Shown: positions 7,104 through 15,185 of the stretch, piece after piece | Numbering within the stretch: the stretch's first letter is position 1 | How the letters are laid out: the number at the start of each line of letters is the position of its first letter | Assembly: GCA_902461565.1 (NCBI GenBank) | Contig: CABPYL010000045.1 | Coordinates: 1-22,194, forward strand | Direction: 5' to 3' | Length of the DNA stretch: 22,194 bases | Source of the DNA: an uncultured Porphyromonadaceae bacterium | Lineage (GTDB): Bacteria > Bacteroidota > Bacteroidia > Bacteroidales > Muribaculaceae | Notes under the pieces: model-generated | What the model was told of the DNA's origin: nothing | Seen by the model: only the letters and a program-made list of their open reading frames with translations | Database searches by the model: none | Program-made: the position numbers and the translations under genes

Positions 7104-8867
7104 ATGGCGAGATTCTATCCATCTTTTCAGGAACTTGGCAAACTTGCCATTCAGCCTTCGAAAGCTGAATGGACATTGCTATGCTTTTTCAAGGCCAATC
7201 TCGATTTTCGTTACGAGGTGTTTTTCCATCCGGAAATCGGCGCCGATAGGCCCGATATTATTGTGATGCGCAAATTCCGCGGGGTAATGATTTTCAGTGT
7301 ATGTGATGATACCGACCTGTTTACGCCTGAGCGAAAATCGCCAACAGCGCGTGTACGTGAATTCTGCGCGAATTTCAATGACCTCTATCTCCCGTCTCTT
7401 GGCCGTAAGCAGCACAAGACGGGCGAACGCCATGCTCCGATACACGGTTGCGTATATTTCCACAACGCATCGCGCGAGTGCCTCGGAGATTTTGTTGCGT
7501 CGGCCGACGATATCGAAATATTAGGCAACGACGAGCTTGACGAACGCTCGCTCGACTCCATGCTACAGAGACATCTGCTCGCCGGGGCGACTGAGAACAA
7601 CGCATTTGATGCCGACATGTACAGCCGAGTACGCGTCCTTATCCGGCCCGAAGTGCATGAAACGGGCAATGAAGCATTACCCAAGCGGGGGAAAGCGTAC
7701 CTGTTCGCAGCAACAGCACTGAGCGAGTATCGCCGCAAAGTTTCCGAAGGAATCGCAGTACCGAAAATCATGATACTATGCCCCTCCATAACCATGCGTA
7801 GTAGGGTTGCCGATTATCTGACCGATTCGTCGGAACGGTTCAACGGTAACACATTCACAATAACTGAGTACCGCCATTTCATACATTCGCAACTGAACAA
7901 TCTGTCCATCACTGCCGACAGGAGCGAGGGTATGCCCTTGGAAGAATTCATTAGGACCTATTACGAAAACAGCTTGCTTTTTGCCGGACGCGACACCACA
8001 CGTTTCGACGCCATTATCACAGACAAGGCATCGGAATACGGCAAACAATGGTTGCAGGTTCTTGCTGAGAATTTTTTGAACACGCCTAACGGAACGATGA
8101 CAGAAATTTGCGGTAGCATTTCTGTCTCTGCCGAAACAAGTTCTGCCGCCGAAGAAGCCTCGTCCTACGATTCGCCCTGCAATCGCAAATCCGTTGAAGT
8201 TCCTGCGAATCTACTCCTGCCCGAGTTGTACAGAAGGATACGTACCGCACAAACGGAGGCGGGAAACATTGCGGTGCTGTGCAGCAACATTGCTTTCCTT
8301 CGCGAATTCGAAGCTTTTTACCGCCATGCCTCGCGCCGAAGGACTACTGCGTGCCTTGAATCTTACGAAATGATGTTTTTTATCACACTCAGCCATGATC
8401 CGTGGAGACATCTTTTCGTGAATTCGATATTCAGAGTGCCTTTCACACGGGAATACACCGACGATTATGTGCCACGTGTTTGCATGGCGCGTGTGCTCAC
8501 TATTCTTGAACTGATGAATCACTTCCCCGTACAATTCGATGGACTACTGGCCAAAATAAGCGACGAATTAAAGCTCCCACGCGTGCGGATTCGGGAAATA
8601 TTGGATGAGCACCCGCAGGAATACGCCGCCTTGCGTTCAGAAGCTTTCGGCACTGCCAACATCAGGCAATATAAAAAGATACGCAACGGCAAGCGATACA
8701 ATTTCAACGTCTCCTCGCGGAACATAAAGATTTGCCATCCCGACGATCTAAAAGGCCAGTCTGTAAAAAGTGTTTTCTTCATCGGAGCACCGGGTATCGA
8801 AGAAACCGATATGGATAAATATGCCGATACGGCGCTGAGTGAATTCACATATGTAAAACCCATATGA
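7104..8867 (+). CDS. Degenerate NERD nuclease/UvrD-like helicase family protein
   Basis: A 587-residue protein. The start is placed at 7104 (MARFYPSFQELGKLAIQPSK), which is where family members begin; the frame extends 20 codons upstream into the promoter. Residues 1-130 follow the NERD pattern: AEWTLL, then RPDIIVMRKFRGVMIFSV, then GCVYFHNASRE. The usual nuclease E-x-K is replaced by S65-V-C67. Residues 185-330 follow the superfamily 1 helicase part (PKIMILCPSITMRSRV; FTITEYRHFIHSQLNNLSI; YYENSLLFAGRDTTRFDAII), but the P-loop GxxGxGKT is missing (about 190-210, LPKRGKAYLFAATALSEY). Walker B DE is D307-K308, and motifs V/VI (about 543-587) have lost the final arginine. The frame is fully open with normal codon use, so this looks like a retained pseudoenzyme or a young relic. 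It stands alone between promoters and a terminator. The family assignment is from memory of the motif order. Confidence 0.75.
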   Translation: MARFYPSFQELGKLAIQPSKAEWTLLCFFKANLDFRYEVFFHPEIGADRPDIIVMRKFRGVMIFSVCDDTDLFTPERKSPTARVREFCANFNDLYLPSLGRKQHKTGERHAPIHGCVYFHNASRECLGDFVASADDIEILGNDELDERSLDSMLQRHLLAGATENNAFDADMYSRVRVLIRPEVHETGNEALPKRGKAYLFAATALSEYRRKVSEGIAVPKIMILCPSITMRSRVADYLTDSSERFNGNTFTITEYRHFIHSQLNNLSITADRSEGMPLEEFIRTYYENSLLFAGRDTTRFDAIITDKASEYGKQWLQVLAENFLNTPNGTMTEICGSISVSAETSSAAEEASSYDSPCNRKSVEVPANLLLPELYRRIRTAQTEAGNIAVLCSNIAFLREFEAFYRHASRRRTTACLESYEMMFFITLSHDPWRHLFVNSIFRVPFTREYTDDYVPRVCMARVLTILELMNHFPVQFDGLLAKISDELKLPRVRIREILDEHPQEYAALRSEAFGTANIRQYKKIRNGKRYNFNVSSRNIKICHPDDLKGQSVKSVFFIGAPGIEETDMDKYADTALSEFTYVKPI

Positions 8868-8902
8868 TACACAAATGTCCGCCTATGCGGACATATTGTG
8901 TA
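8868..8902. terminator. Bidirectional terminator between convergent genes
   Basis: TACACAA (8868-8874) pairs with TTGTGTA (8896-8902), and ATGTCCGC (8875-8882) with GCGGACAT (8887-8894), with a CTAT loop and one bulged A. It starts at the base after the stop codon at 8867 and also serves the thiD end of the thiamine operon, 19 bases beyond the thiD stop. Confidence 0.85.
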
Positions 8903-8920
8903 CCAATATTTTATACCGTT

Positions 8921-9742
8921 CTACTTCCATAGCTCATGGAAATGGCATACAGGACCGTGCCCCTTGCCTATTTTATATTCTGCCCCCGCGGCGATGGCGG
9001 CAGCAATATAATCTTTTGCCAGCCTGGCGGCGTTATCAAGATCGGCGCCTTTGGCCAGATATGCCGCGATGGCCGACGAAAGCGTACAGCCTGTGCCATG
9101 AGTATTTTCCGTGGCCACGCGTGGTGATGTCAGGCGCGTGCATTTGCCTGTCTCGGCATTGTAGAAAATATCTGTCAGAACATTGTCGGAAAGGTGTCCG
9201 GCCTTAAGCATCACCGATACTTTTGCCTCGGGATAGAGAGCCGACAATTCGCGCGCGGCATCCTCGAGCTGGTCCTGATGGTCTATTGTCCTGCCGAGCA
9301 ATAGCGAACCCTCGGGCAGATTGGGCGTTATCACGCGGCAGTAAGGCATAAGTTCGTCGCGCAATGTACCCACAGCATCCGGTTCGAGAAGCGGGTCGCC
9401 GGAAGTTGCGACCATTACGGGGTCAAGAACAATATCGCGTATGTCCGGAAACTCGCGCAATGTATCGAGAACTGTGCGTATAAGGCTGGAACTGTGCAGC
9501 ATGCCTATCTTGACTGCATCTGTTCCGATGTCGGACAGCACGGAACGTATCTGCCCGGCTACAAATGTGTCGGGGATAGGGTGCACACCGTATACGCCCT
9601 GTGTGTTCTCGTCCACAACGGCGACAACGACAGATGTTCCGAATACCCCGAGCGCCGAAAACGTTTTCAGGTCGGCCTGGAGACCGGCGCCCCCGGATGG
9701 GTCGGAGCCGGCTATTGTAAGGGCTCTTCTGTACTGTTTCAT
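8921..9742 (-). CDS. thiD: Hydroxymethylpyrimidine/phosphomethylpyrimidine kinase
   Basis: ThiD phosphorylates HMP to HMP-P and then HMP-PP, the pyrimidine substrate of ThiE. The 273 residues fit the family length. Seen: the N-terminal substrate loop AGSDPSGGAGLQADLKTF, ENTQGVYGV, LDPVMVATSG, TPNLPEGSLLLG and the anion-hole motif NTHGTGCTLSSAIAAY near residues 213-228. It is the last gene of the thiamine operon, one base after tenA, and is followed by a strong hairpin at 8868-8902. Next to tenA it completes an HMP salvage branch: TenA supplies HMP and ThiD activates it. Confidence 0.96.
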   Translation of the reverse strand: MKQYRRALTIAGSDPSGGAGLQADLKTFSALGVFGTSVVVAVVDENTQGVYGVHPIPDTFVAGQIRSVLSDIGTDAVKIGMLHSSSLIRTVLDTLREFPDIRDIVLDPVMVATSGDPLLEPDAVGTLRDELMPYCRVITPNLPEGSLLLGRTIDHQDQLEDAARELSALYPEAKVSVMLKAGHLSDNVLTDIFYNAETGKCTRLTSPRVATENTHGTGCTLSSAIAAYLAKGADLDNAARLAKDYIAAAIAAGAEYKIGKGHGPVCHFHELWK

Positions 9743-9743
9743 A

Positions 9744-10400
9744 TCAGCTAATGTTTTCGGGCCATTTCAGATCTTCGTAAGCACCATGCCAGAACAGCCA
9801 TTCCATGCGCGTGGCTTCCACAAATATCTCGGTCATGCGCTCGCGGATTTCCGGAGACGCTTTTTCGGCGAGTTCGTCGCAAAGAGCAATTGCCTTGTCG
9901 TTGGAGGCGTCGAAAGCCGGGTCGGAGTAGGTTGCTATCCAAGCCGAATAAGGGTTACCCTCTTTCATTGTAGCGGCAATGTGCTTGCCTACTTTCAGAT
10001 ACACCCAGAAACACGGCAAAATCGCAGCAGCTTCGACCTCCACGGGACTTTGCGACTGAGCGGCAAGCAGAGAGGTATAGAACAGACATGCAGGCGACAT
10101 TTCGGCGGGACGGTCGGATATGTACAGCGAATGAAGGGCACGCTCTACTTCCACACCATCCTGCGCAAAGCCAAGAAAATCGGCCGTCATGCGTGCGTCG
10201 TTCAGACGCGATGCAATATGCGCCAGCACCTTGCAGTAACGGTTGATATACAGACTGTCCTGACCGATATAGCGGTTAAAAATCTCTTTATCTAATGTAC
10301 CATCAGCCAACTGTTTGACAAAAGGCAGCTCAAGTATCTCTTCATATATATGATCGGCTTTTGCCCATGCCTGCGCCGACCAAAGTTTTTTGTTTTCCAT
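9744..10400 (-). CDS. tenA: TenA-family aminopyrimidine aminohydrolase
   Basis: TenA hydrolyses amino-HMP from degraded thiamine to HMP, or in some lineages cleaves thiamine itself. The 218-residue all-alpha protein has the family residues: D48 (YIGQDSLYI), the nucleophile C130 (ILPCFWVYLKVG) and E200 in RMEWLFWHGAY near the C-terminus. It starts two bases after the stop of the methyltransferase gene and ends one base before thiD. Because no thiC lies in this operon, TenA-based salvage may be an important pyrimidine source here, which is inference. Confidence 0.93.
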   Translation of the reverse strand: MENKKLWSAQAWAKADHIYEEILELPFVKQLADGTLDKEIFNRYIGQDSLYINRYCKVLAHIASRLNDARMTADFLGFAQDGVEVERALHSLYISDRPAEMSPACLFYTSLLAAQSQSPVEVEAAAILPCFWVYLKVGKHIAATMKEGNPYSAWIATYSDPAFDASNDKAIALCDELAEKASPEIRERMTEIFVEATRMEWLFWHGAYEDLKWPENIS

Positions 10401-10402
10401 AA

Positions 10403-11101
10403 TTATTTATATGCAGTGATGGCAACATAATCGCCCTTGTCGTAGCCACTGACAGGTTCCTCGGCTTTCAAATCGGAATACAAAGGATGTGTGGTGAGAG
10501 TCTGGGCATATTCAAGATTTCTGAAACCGGCTTGCGTCAGCAGGTCTATTTTTTCAGCGGTGGTACGCCAGCTTGCAACCTTTACAAGCTCGATAGGATA
10601 CGGATTGGGGGGATACGTGCCGGCGAGCAGCGGATGATCCCATGTTCCCAATGCCTTTGCAAGGTTGTACATAAGTCCGTAGGTGCTCTCCTTAGGCACA
10701 TCCACAAGGATAATCCTTCCGTCGGGATTGAGAGCGGCATAAACTTTATTCACAACTGCGGCAAGGTCGGTGATATAGCTCGGACAGCCGTTAAAAAGAA
10801 TTGAATCGTATTTGCCTGCCGGATAGTCGAACTCCTCTGCCGTGGCCTCAATAACGTTAATGCCGCGTTTACGGGCGATTTCAGCCATAGACACCGACGG
10901 CTCTACACCATCAGTGATATTGATACCGAACTGGTCGCGCATAATCTTTTCGAAAAGACCGCTTCCGCAGCCCACAGAAAGGATATTGCCGGCATCCTTG
11001 AGTGTGGAAGCTACAAGACGTACTTCCGATTCGAGAACGTTGGGATTCTCTAGAAACCAGGCATCATATTCCTTCGCGTATTCATCAAATCCTTTAATCA
11101 T
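10403..11101 (-). CDS. Class I SAM-dependent methyltransferase in the thiamine operon
   Basis: A 232-residue soluble methyltransferase. SAM motif I is ILSVGCGSGLFE at residues 40-51, the acidic end of strand 2 is GVEPSVSMAE, and DSILFNGCPSYI and RIILVDVPKEST follow as later motifs. The C-terminal part (GTYPPNPYPIELVKVASWRT) should form the substrate lid. No known thiamine step needs a methyltransferase of this type. Its place between thiF and tenA, with 15- and 2-base gaps, puts it firmly in the operon. It might act on a pyrimidine or thiazole precursor or repair product; the substrate cannot be read from the sequence. Confidence 0.85.
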   Translation of the reverse strand: MIKGFDEYAKEYDAWFLENPNVLESEVRLVASTLKDAGNILSVGCGSGLFEKIMRDQFGINITDGVEPSVSMAEIARKRGINVIEATAEEFDYPAGKYDSILFNGCPSYITDLAAVVNKVYAALNPDGRIILVDVPKESTYGLMYNLAKALGTWDHPLLAGTYPPNPYPIELVKVASWRTTAEKIDLLTQAGFRNLEYAQTLTTHPLYSDLKAEEPVSGYDKGDYVAITAYK

Positions 11102-11116
11102 ATATTTTAAATGCGG

Positions 11117-11815
11117 TTAAAAATCAATTATGTTAGTTTCGAATGTAAGAATATCTATCGTAAACAGTCTGCCATCGAGCGGCTCTCCGAAGCCAGCAAG
11201 CACTTTCACAGCCTCACATGCCTGCATGGCACCTATAACACCAGGTACCGCACCAAGCACACCTTTTGTAGTTACCGGAAGCGACAAAAGTTCCTCGCGG
11301 TCTGGGAAAAGATCGATATATCTGCGGCCGCGGCGGTAGTTCATCACACTTACATGGCCACAGAATTCGCCGAGCGAGCCATAAACCCACGGCACTCCGG
11401 CCAAAGCACAGCAGTCGTCAATAAGATAGCGGGTTGCGTAATTGTCGGTACAGTCCACCAACAGATCGCAGCCATCCAGTACCTCGGCAGCATTCCTTGC
11501 AGTAAGGCCATCGGGGAAAAGCGAAATTTCCACATTGCTGTTCAGCGCTTTCAGGCGGCGCGCGGCACAGACTGTCTTGGGCAGCCCGAGTTCACACTCG
11601 CTATACAGCACCTGGCGCTGGAGATTGGACAGGCTTACAATGTCGGGATCGGCAAGAACAATATGTCCTACTCCAGCGCCGGCAAGGTATGTCGATACTG
11701 CAGAGCCGAGACCACCAAGTCCGATAACTGCGACTTGGGCCACGGCAAGACGCCGCTGACCTTCTTCCCCTATCTGCGCGAGCATAGTCTGCCGCAAATA
11801 CCGTTCTGCGTCCAT
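11117..11815 (-). CDS. thiF: Sulfur carrier protein ThiS adenylyltransferase
   Basis: ThiF adenylates the C-terminal Gly-Gly of ThiS so that sulfur can be loaded for thiazole synthesis. I use the ATG at 11815 (MDAERYLRQTMLAQIGEEGQ), one base after the thiH stop; a longer frame would overlap thiH by 41 bases. The 232-residue protein has the ATP-binding loop VIGLGGLGSAVSTYLAGAGV, the DPDIVSLSNLQRQVLY segment and the Asp in LLVDCTDNYATRY. The cysteine pairs that bind zinc in E. coli ThiF are missing, and the crossover loop reads LLSLPVTTKGVLGAV, without the cysteine that in E. coli (NCRTAG) forms an acyl disulfide with ThiS. It may therefore work more like MoeB or act only as an adenylyltransferase. 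Confidence 0.9.
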   Translation of the reverse strand: MDAERYLRQTMLAQIGEEGQRRLAVAQVAVIGLGGLGSAVSTYLAGAGVGHIVLADPDIVSLSNLQRQVLYSECELGLPKTVCAARRLKALNSNVEISLFPDGLTARNAAEVLDGCDLLVDCTDNYATRYLIDDCCALAGVPWVYGSLGEFCGHVSVMNYRRGRRYIDLFPDREELLSLPVTTKGVLGAVPGVIGAMQACEAVKVLAGFGEPLDGRLFTIDILTFETNIIDF

Positions 11816-11816
11816 A

Positions 11817-12953
11817 TCAGCGGTTTGCTTTAGCAATGTCGGCGAGATCGAAAACACGGTCCCAGTCCTTCCATACCGGTTCGCGGCCGAGGGCTTTAAG
11901 ATCAGCGGCTACGCGGTCGGGTGATGTGGAATCGCTGATAGCGAACTGTTCCAGACAATTAACATGTGTGGCATAACCTCCGGGTTCGGTACGCGAACCG
12001 GCACTCATGGTGGTTACCCCCAAAGTCGCCATATTGTTGCGGAATTTGTGTTCCTCGCGTGTGGAATAGGAAATATCCACGTCGGGATCAAAAATGCGGA
12101 AAGCGAATGTAACCTGGGCCAGTTCACGATCGGTCATAACGACATTTGGCTGATATCCGGTCTCGGAAGGCCGCATACGCGGGAAATTCACCGAATACTT
12201 GGTGCGCCAATAGTTTTTATGGAGATATGTGAGATGCCGCGCCATCATTGTAACGTCGGTCCGCCAGTCCTCCAGACCAATCAGCACGCCCAGGCCAATC
12301 TTGTGTACTCCGGCCAGCCCCATGCGGTCGAAACCGTTGACACGCCATTCAAAGTTACTTTTCTGTCCGGCTGGATGATACACCTTGTAGCGCTCGCGGT
12401 GATAGGTTTCCTGAAAACAGGTAACGCCGTTCAGACCCGAATGAGTCAGACGCTCGTAGTCCTCGGTGCTCAGCGGCATCACTTCTATTGTAAGGTTACT
12501 GAAATACGGGCGGCATACTTGCAGCGCCTTCTCGATATAGTCAGTTCCTGCCTGGGTAGGGTTCTCGCCTGTAACAAGCAGCAGATTCTCGAAAGGGCCA
12601 AGTTTTTTAATAGCCTTGCATTCCTCCTCTATTTCCTCGGGAGTAAGGATAACGCGTTTGAATTTATTGTGGCAATTAAAACCGCAATAAACGCATGAAT
12701 TTCCGCACGAGTTGGTGATATACAGGGGAATGAACATGGATATCGTCTTGCCGAAGCGACGCTCGGTTATCGCACGGCTGCGTCGCGCCATCTGTTCCAG
12801 ATACGGTTCGGCGGCAGGCGATACCAGAGCCATAAAATCGTGATCGTCCAGATGTTCCTTGGCGAGAGCACGCTCGACATCGGCGGCGGTCATGGCCATA
12901 ATCTTTGCCGTCGTTTCCTCCCAGGGATATTTCTTCAGTTCTTCTGAAAACAT
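11817..12953 (-). CDS. thiH: 2-iminoacetate synthase
   Basis: ThiH is a radical SAM enzyme that splits tyrosine into p-cresol and dehydroglycine, the C2-N unit of the thiazole ring. The 378-residue length is typical. The cluster-binding cysteines are C83, C87 and C90 (YITNSCGNSCVYCGFNCHN). Other family segments are LLVTGENP, TCFQETYHRERYKVYHPAG, HKIGLGVLIGLEDWR and TTMSAGSRTEPGGY. It lies six bases after thiG and one base before thiF. Use of ThiH rather than the oxygen-dependent ThiO agrees with anaerobic life. Confidence 0.96.
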   Translation of the reverse strand: MFSEELKKYPWEETTAKIMAMTAADVERALAKEHLDDHDFMALVSPAAEPYLEQMARRSRAITERRFGKTISMFIPLYITNSCGNSCVYCGFNCHNKFKRVILTPEEIEEECKAIKKLGPFENLLLVTGENPTQAGTDYIEKALQVCRPYFSNLTIEVMPLSTEDYERLTHSGLNGVTCFQETYHRERYKVYHPAGQKSNFEWRVNGFDRMGLAGVHKIGLGVLIGLEDWRTDVTMMARHLTYLHKNYWRTKYSVNFPRMRPSETGYQPNVVMTDRELAQVTFAFRIFDPDVDISYSTREEHKFRNNMATLGVTTMSAGSRTEPGGYATHVNCLEQFAISDSTSPDRVAADLKALGREPVWKDWDRVFDLADIAKANR

Positions 12954-12959
12954 GGCGGC

Positions 12960-13727
12960 TTAATCAAGGAATGACGTTAGCGGGCTCGACGCTTCGGCGG
13001 CATCACGCACGGCACCAAGCCCCGATTCGTATGCCTCTCGACCGGCCACAGTTGCGGCAGCAAAGGCGCAGGCCATACGCACGGGATCGCCGGCTACGGC
13101 TATAGCGGTATTTACAAGAACAGCATCGGCGCCCATCTCCATTGCCTCGGCGGCATGCGACGGCGCACCCAGACCAGCATCCACAACAACAGGAATCCGG
13201 CTCTGCTCGATAATGATACGCAGCATATCACGTGTTACAAGTCCCTTGTTGGAACCTATGGGAGCGGCGAGCGGCATAACGGTAGCAGCACCGGCGTCCT
13301 CCAGACGTTTGCACAGCACAGGATCGGCCTGTATATAAGGAAGGACCACAAAACCCATCTCAGCCAGTTTTTCAGTGGCTTTCAGTGTCTCGACAGGGTC
13401 GGGAAGAAGATAACGTGGATCGGGATGTATCTCAAGTTTGATAAAATTAGTTCCGAAAGCCTCGCGGGCAAGCTGTGCGGCCAGTACAGCTTCTTCTGCA
13501 TCGCGCACGCCGGAAGTATTGGGTAGAAGCTGTATTCCGTCGGCCACTATATGGCGTAACATATCGTCCTCTCGGTTATCCATGTCTATACGTTTCATGG
13601 CTACGGTAACCATCTGCGAGCCGGATGCCTTGATAGCGGTGGCCATATGCTCGTTACTGCGGAATTTTCCCGTGCCCACAAACAGACGCGAGGTAAATTC
13701 TTTTCCGCCAATAATAAGTTTATCCAT
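12960..13727 (-). CDS. thiG: Thiazole synthase
   Basis: ThiG joins deoxyxylulose 5-phosphate, dehydroglycine and ThiS-borne sulfur into thiazole phosphate. The 255-residue TIM-barrel protein has the Schiff-base lysine K97 in TNFIKLEIHPDPRYLLPD, the phosphate-binding parts PLAAPIGSNKGL and VVDAGLGAPSHAAEAMEMGA, and VLVNTAIAVAGDP. The start at 13727 (MDKLIIGGKEFTSRLFVGTG) is the usual family start. It sits between the tenI-thiE fusion and thiH with gaps of 7 and 6 bases. Confidence 0.97.
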   Translation of the reverse strand: MDKLIIGGKEFTSRLFVGTGKFRSNEHMATAIKASGSQMVTVAMKRIDMDNREDDMLRHIVADGIQLLPNTSGVRDAEEAVLAAQLAREAFGTNFIKLEIHPDPRYLLPDPVETLKATEKLAEMGFVVLPYIQADPVLCKRLEDAGAATVMPLAAPIGSNKGLVTRDMLRIIIEQSRIPVVVDAGLGAPSHAAEAMEMGADAVLVNTAIAVAGDPVRMACAFAAATVAGREAYESGLGAVRDAAEASSPLTSFLD

Positions 13728-13734
13728 TGTTATA

Positions 13735-14925
13735 TCAGTTATGAGTTATGTCTAAAATTGTTTTTCTGAGTAGCGCTGTAGCTTCCGAGGGCACCGTTGC
13801 TTTGAGAATGCTTCCGCTTACGGCAACACCATTCACACCCGTCGCCATAATATCTGGAATATCGGCATCGGTGATACCTCCGATTGCCACAATAGGCAGT
13901 GATATACCTCGACGGAGACATTCTGCCACAGCCTTTCGATAACCCTCGAGCCCAAGAACGGGACTGAGGTTCTTTTTGGTTGTCGTAAAACGGAAAGGTC
14001 CGTAGCCTATATAATCGGCACCGCTTTCTGCTGCTGTTACGATATCATCCGGAGTATTGGCAGTCGCACCGATAATGCAATCGGGGCCGAGAATTGCACG
14101 GGCTTCGGCAACGGGCATATCATTCTTCCCGAGGTGCACACCGTCGGCGCTACAGACATTAACAAGCTCTACATGATCATCGAGCAGGAACACTGCTCCG
14201 CTCTGCCTGCAAAGATCCGCTATCTCGGTGCCCGCGGCAACCAGATCTTCAGTCGCTGCATCTTTCCACCGCAACTGTATCCATCTTCCCCCGCCCGAAA
14301 GTACTGCACGTGTCTGCTTTACGGCATCCTGCACGGATTCCGGATTGGTTATGAACTGGAGGCAGAACTTATCCAGATCGATATGCGTACGCCAGGCGTC
14401 CGCAAGCATGGCATAACCGTCGAATCCCATCCGCCGCACCTGCTGTATGCGTTCTTGTGTAACGCCACCGAGGGCGACTGTTGCGGAACTATGCGCACCT
14501 GCAAGATATGCCGCAAGCTCCTGCTCGTCAAAATCATTATTATATCCCGGTTTCGAAATACTCGGGAACACGGGACTGATAAAAACATAATCGGCACCAT
14601 GAACTTCCGCACATTCTTTAACAGAATGGCACGACCTGCTCACTCGCCTGAACCAGTTTACCGGCGCATCGGGATTACGGCTATTCAAATGAACTCCTCC
14701 GACACCATATTCTGCGGCAACGCTAAAATGATCGTGCAACGTAAGGCGCTCGCGTACAGCAGGATTTACAGCATTCAGCAACTGAATAAGTTGTTTAGCC
14801 GAACATCCGGGTTTACGCACATGCACATAATCGAACTTGCCGGACACAAGACGCTGCTCGATATCGGCAGCTTCTCCGGGATAGAAATACGGTACCGTTA
14901 TAGCTATACTGAGAAACTTATCCAC
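13735..14925 (-). CDS. thiE: TenI-ThiE fusion: thiazole tautomerase-like plus thiamine-phosphate synthase
   Basis: A 396-residue protein made of two homologous TIM barrels. Residues 1 to about 190 resemble TenI: HVRKPG, LTLHDHFSVA, GGVHLNSRNPD, the His of SCHSVKE at position 100 (the TenI catalytic histidine region), ADYVFISPVFPSISKPGY and ALGGV. Residues about 195-396 resemble ThiE: IQLRWKDA, FLLDDHVELV, DGVHLGKNDMP, IIGATANTPDDI, GADYIGYGPFRFTTTKKNLS and IVAIGGITDAD. ThiE couples HMP-PP to thiazole phosphate to give thiamine phosphate; TenI makes the thiazole tautomer. Many relatives keep these as separate genes. The start at 14925 overlaps the thiS stop by 8 bases. The symbol covers the C-terminal half only. 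Confidence 0.9.
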   Translation of the reverse strand: MDKFLSIAITVPYFYPGEAADIEQRLVSGKFDYVHVRKPGCSAKQLIQLLNAVNPAVRERLTLHDHFSVAAEYGVGGVHLNSRNPDAPVNWFRRVSRSCHSVKECAEVHGADYVFISPVFPSISKPGYNNDFDEQELAAYLAGAHSSATVALGGVTQERIQQVRRMGFDGYAMLADAWRTHIDLDKFCLQFITNPESVQDAVKQTRAVLSGGGRWIQLRWKDAATEDLVAAGTEIADLCRQSGAVFLLDDHVELVNVCSADGVHLGKNDMPVAEARAILGPDCIIGATANTPDDIVTAAESGADYIGYGPFRFTTTKKNLSPVLGLEGYRKAVAECLRRGISLPIVAIGGITDADIPDIMATGVNGVAVSGSILKATVPSEATALLRKTILDITHN

Positions 14926-15121
14926 CGCAGACAGCTTTGATAACAGTAATCTTCAGGCCCTCGGAGAGTTCATAATTTTCCCATTCCGCACGTTTTACAA
15001 CACTGCCGGCTATTGCGACAGCCTGACCGGGACCGTTCAATTTCTCTACTTTAAGAAGTTCCGCGAGATTGTGAATACCTTCGCCCACCTCAATTTCGCG
15101 CTTGTTAATCTCTACTTTCAT
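14918..15121 (-). CDS. thiS: Sulfur carrier protein ThiS
   Basis: A 67-residue ubiquitin-like protein. It ends VIKAVCGG; the terminal Gly-Gly is adenylated by ThiF, loaded with sulfur and used by ThiG. The core is beta-grasp-like (MKVEINKREIEVGEGIHNLA; GQAVAIAGSVVKRAEW). It is the first gene of the thiamine operon, 65 bases after the TPP aptamer, and its 3' end overlaps the next gene by 8 bases. Confidence 0.95.
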   Translation of the reverse strand: MKVEINKREIEVGEGIHNLAELLKVEKLNGPGQAVAIAGSVVKRAEWENYELSEGLKITVIKAVCGG

Positions 15122-15185
15122 AATTAAACAATTAAGAAAGCATCACGCCGAGAGGCTAATCCGCAAAGGGATTCGGATGAAAGTT

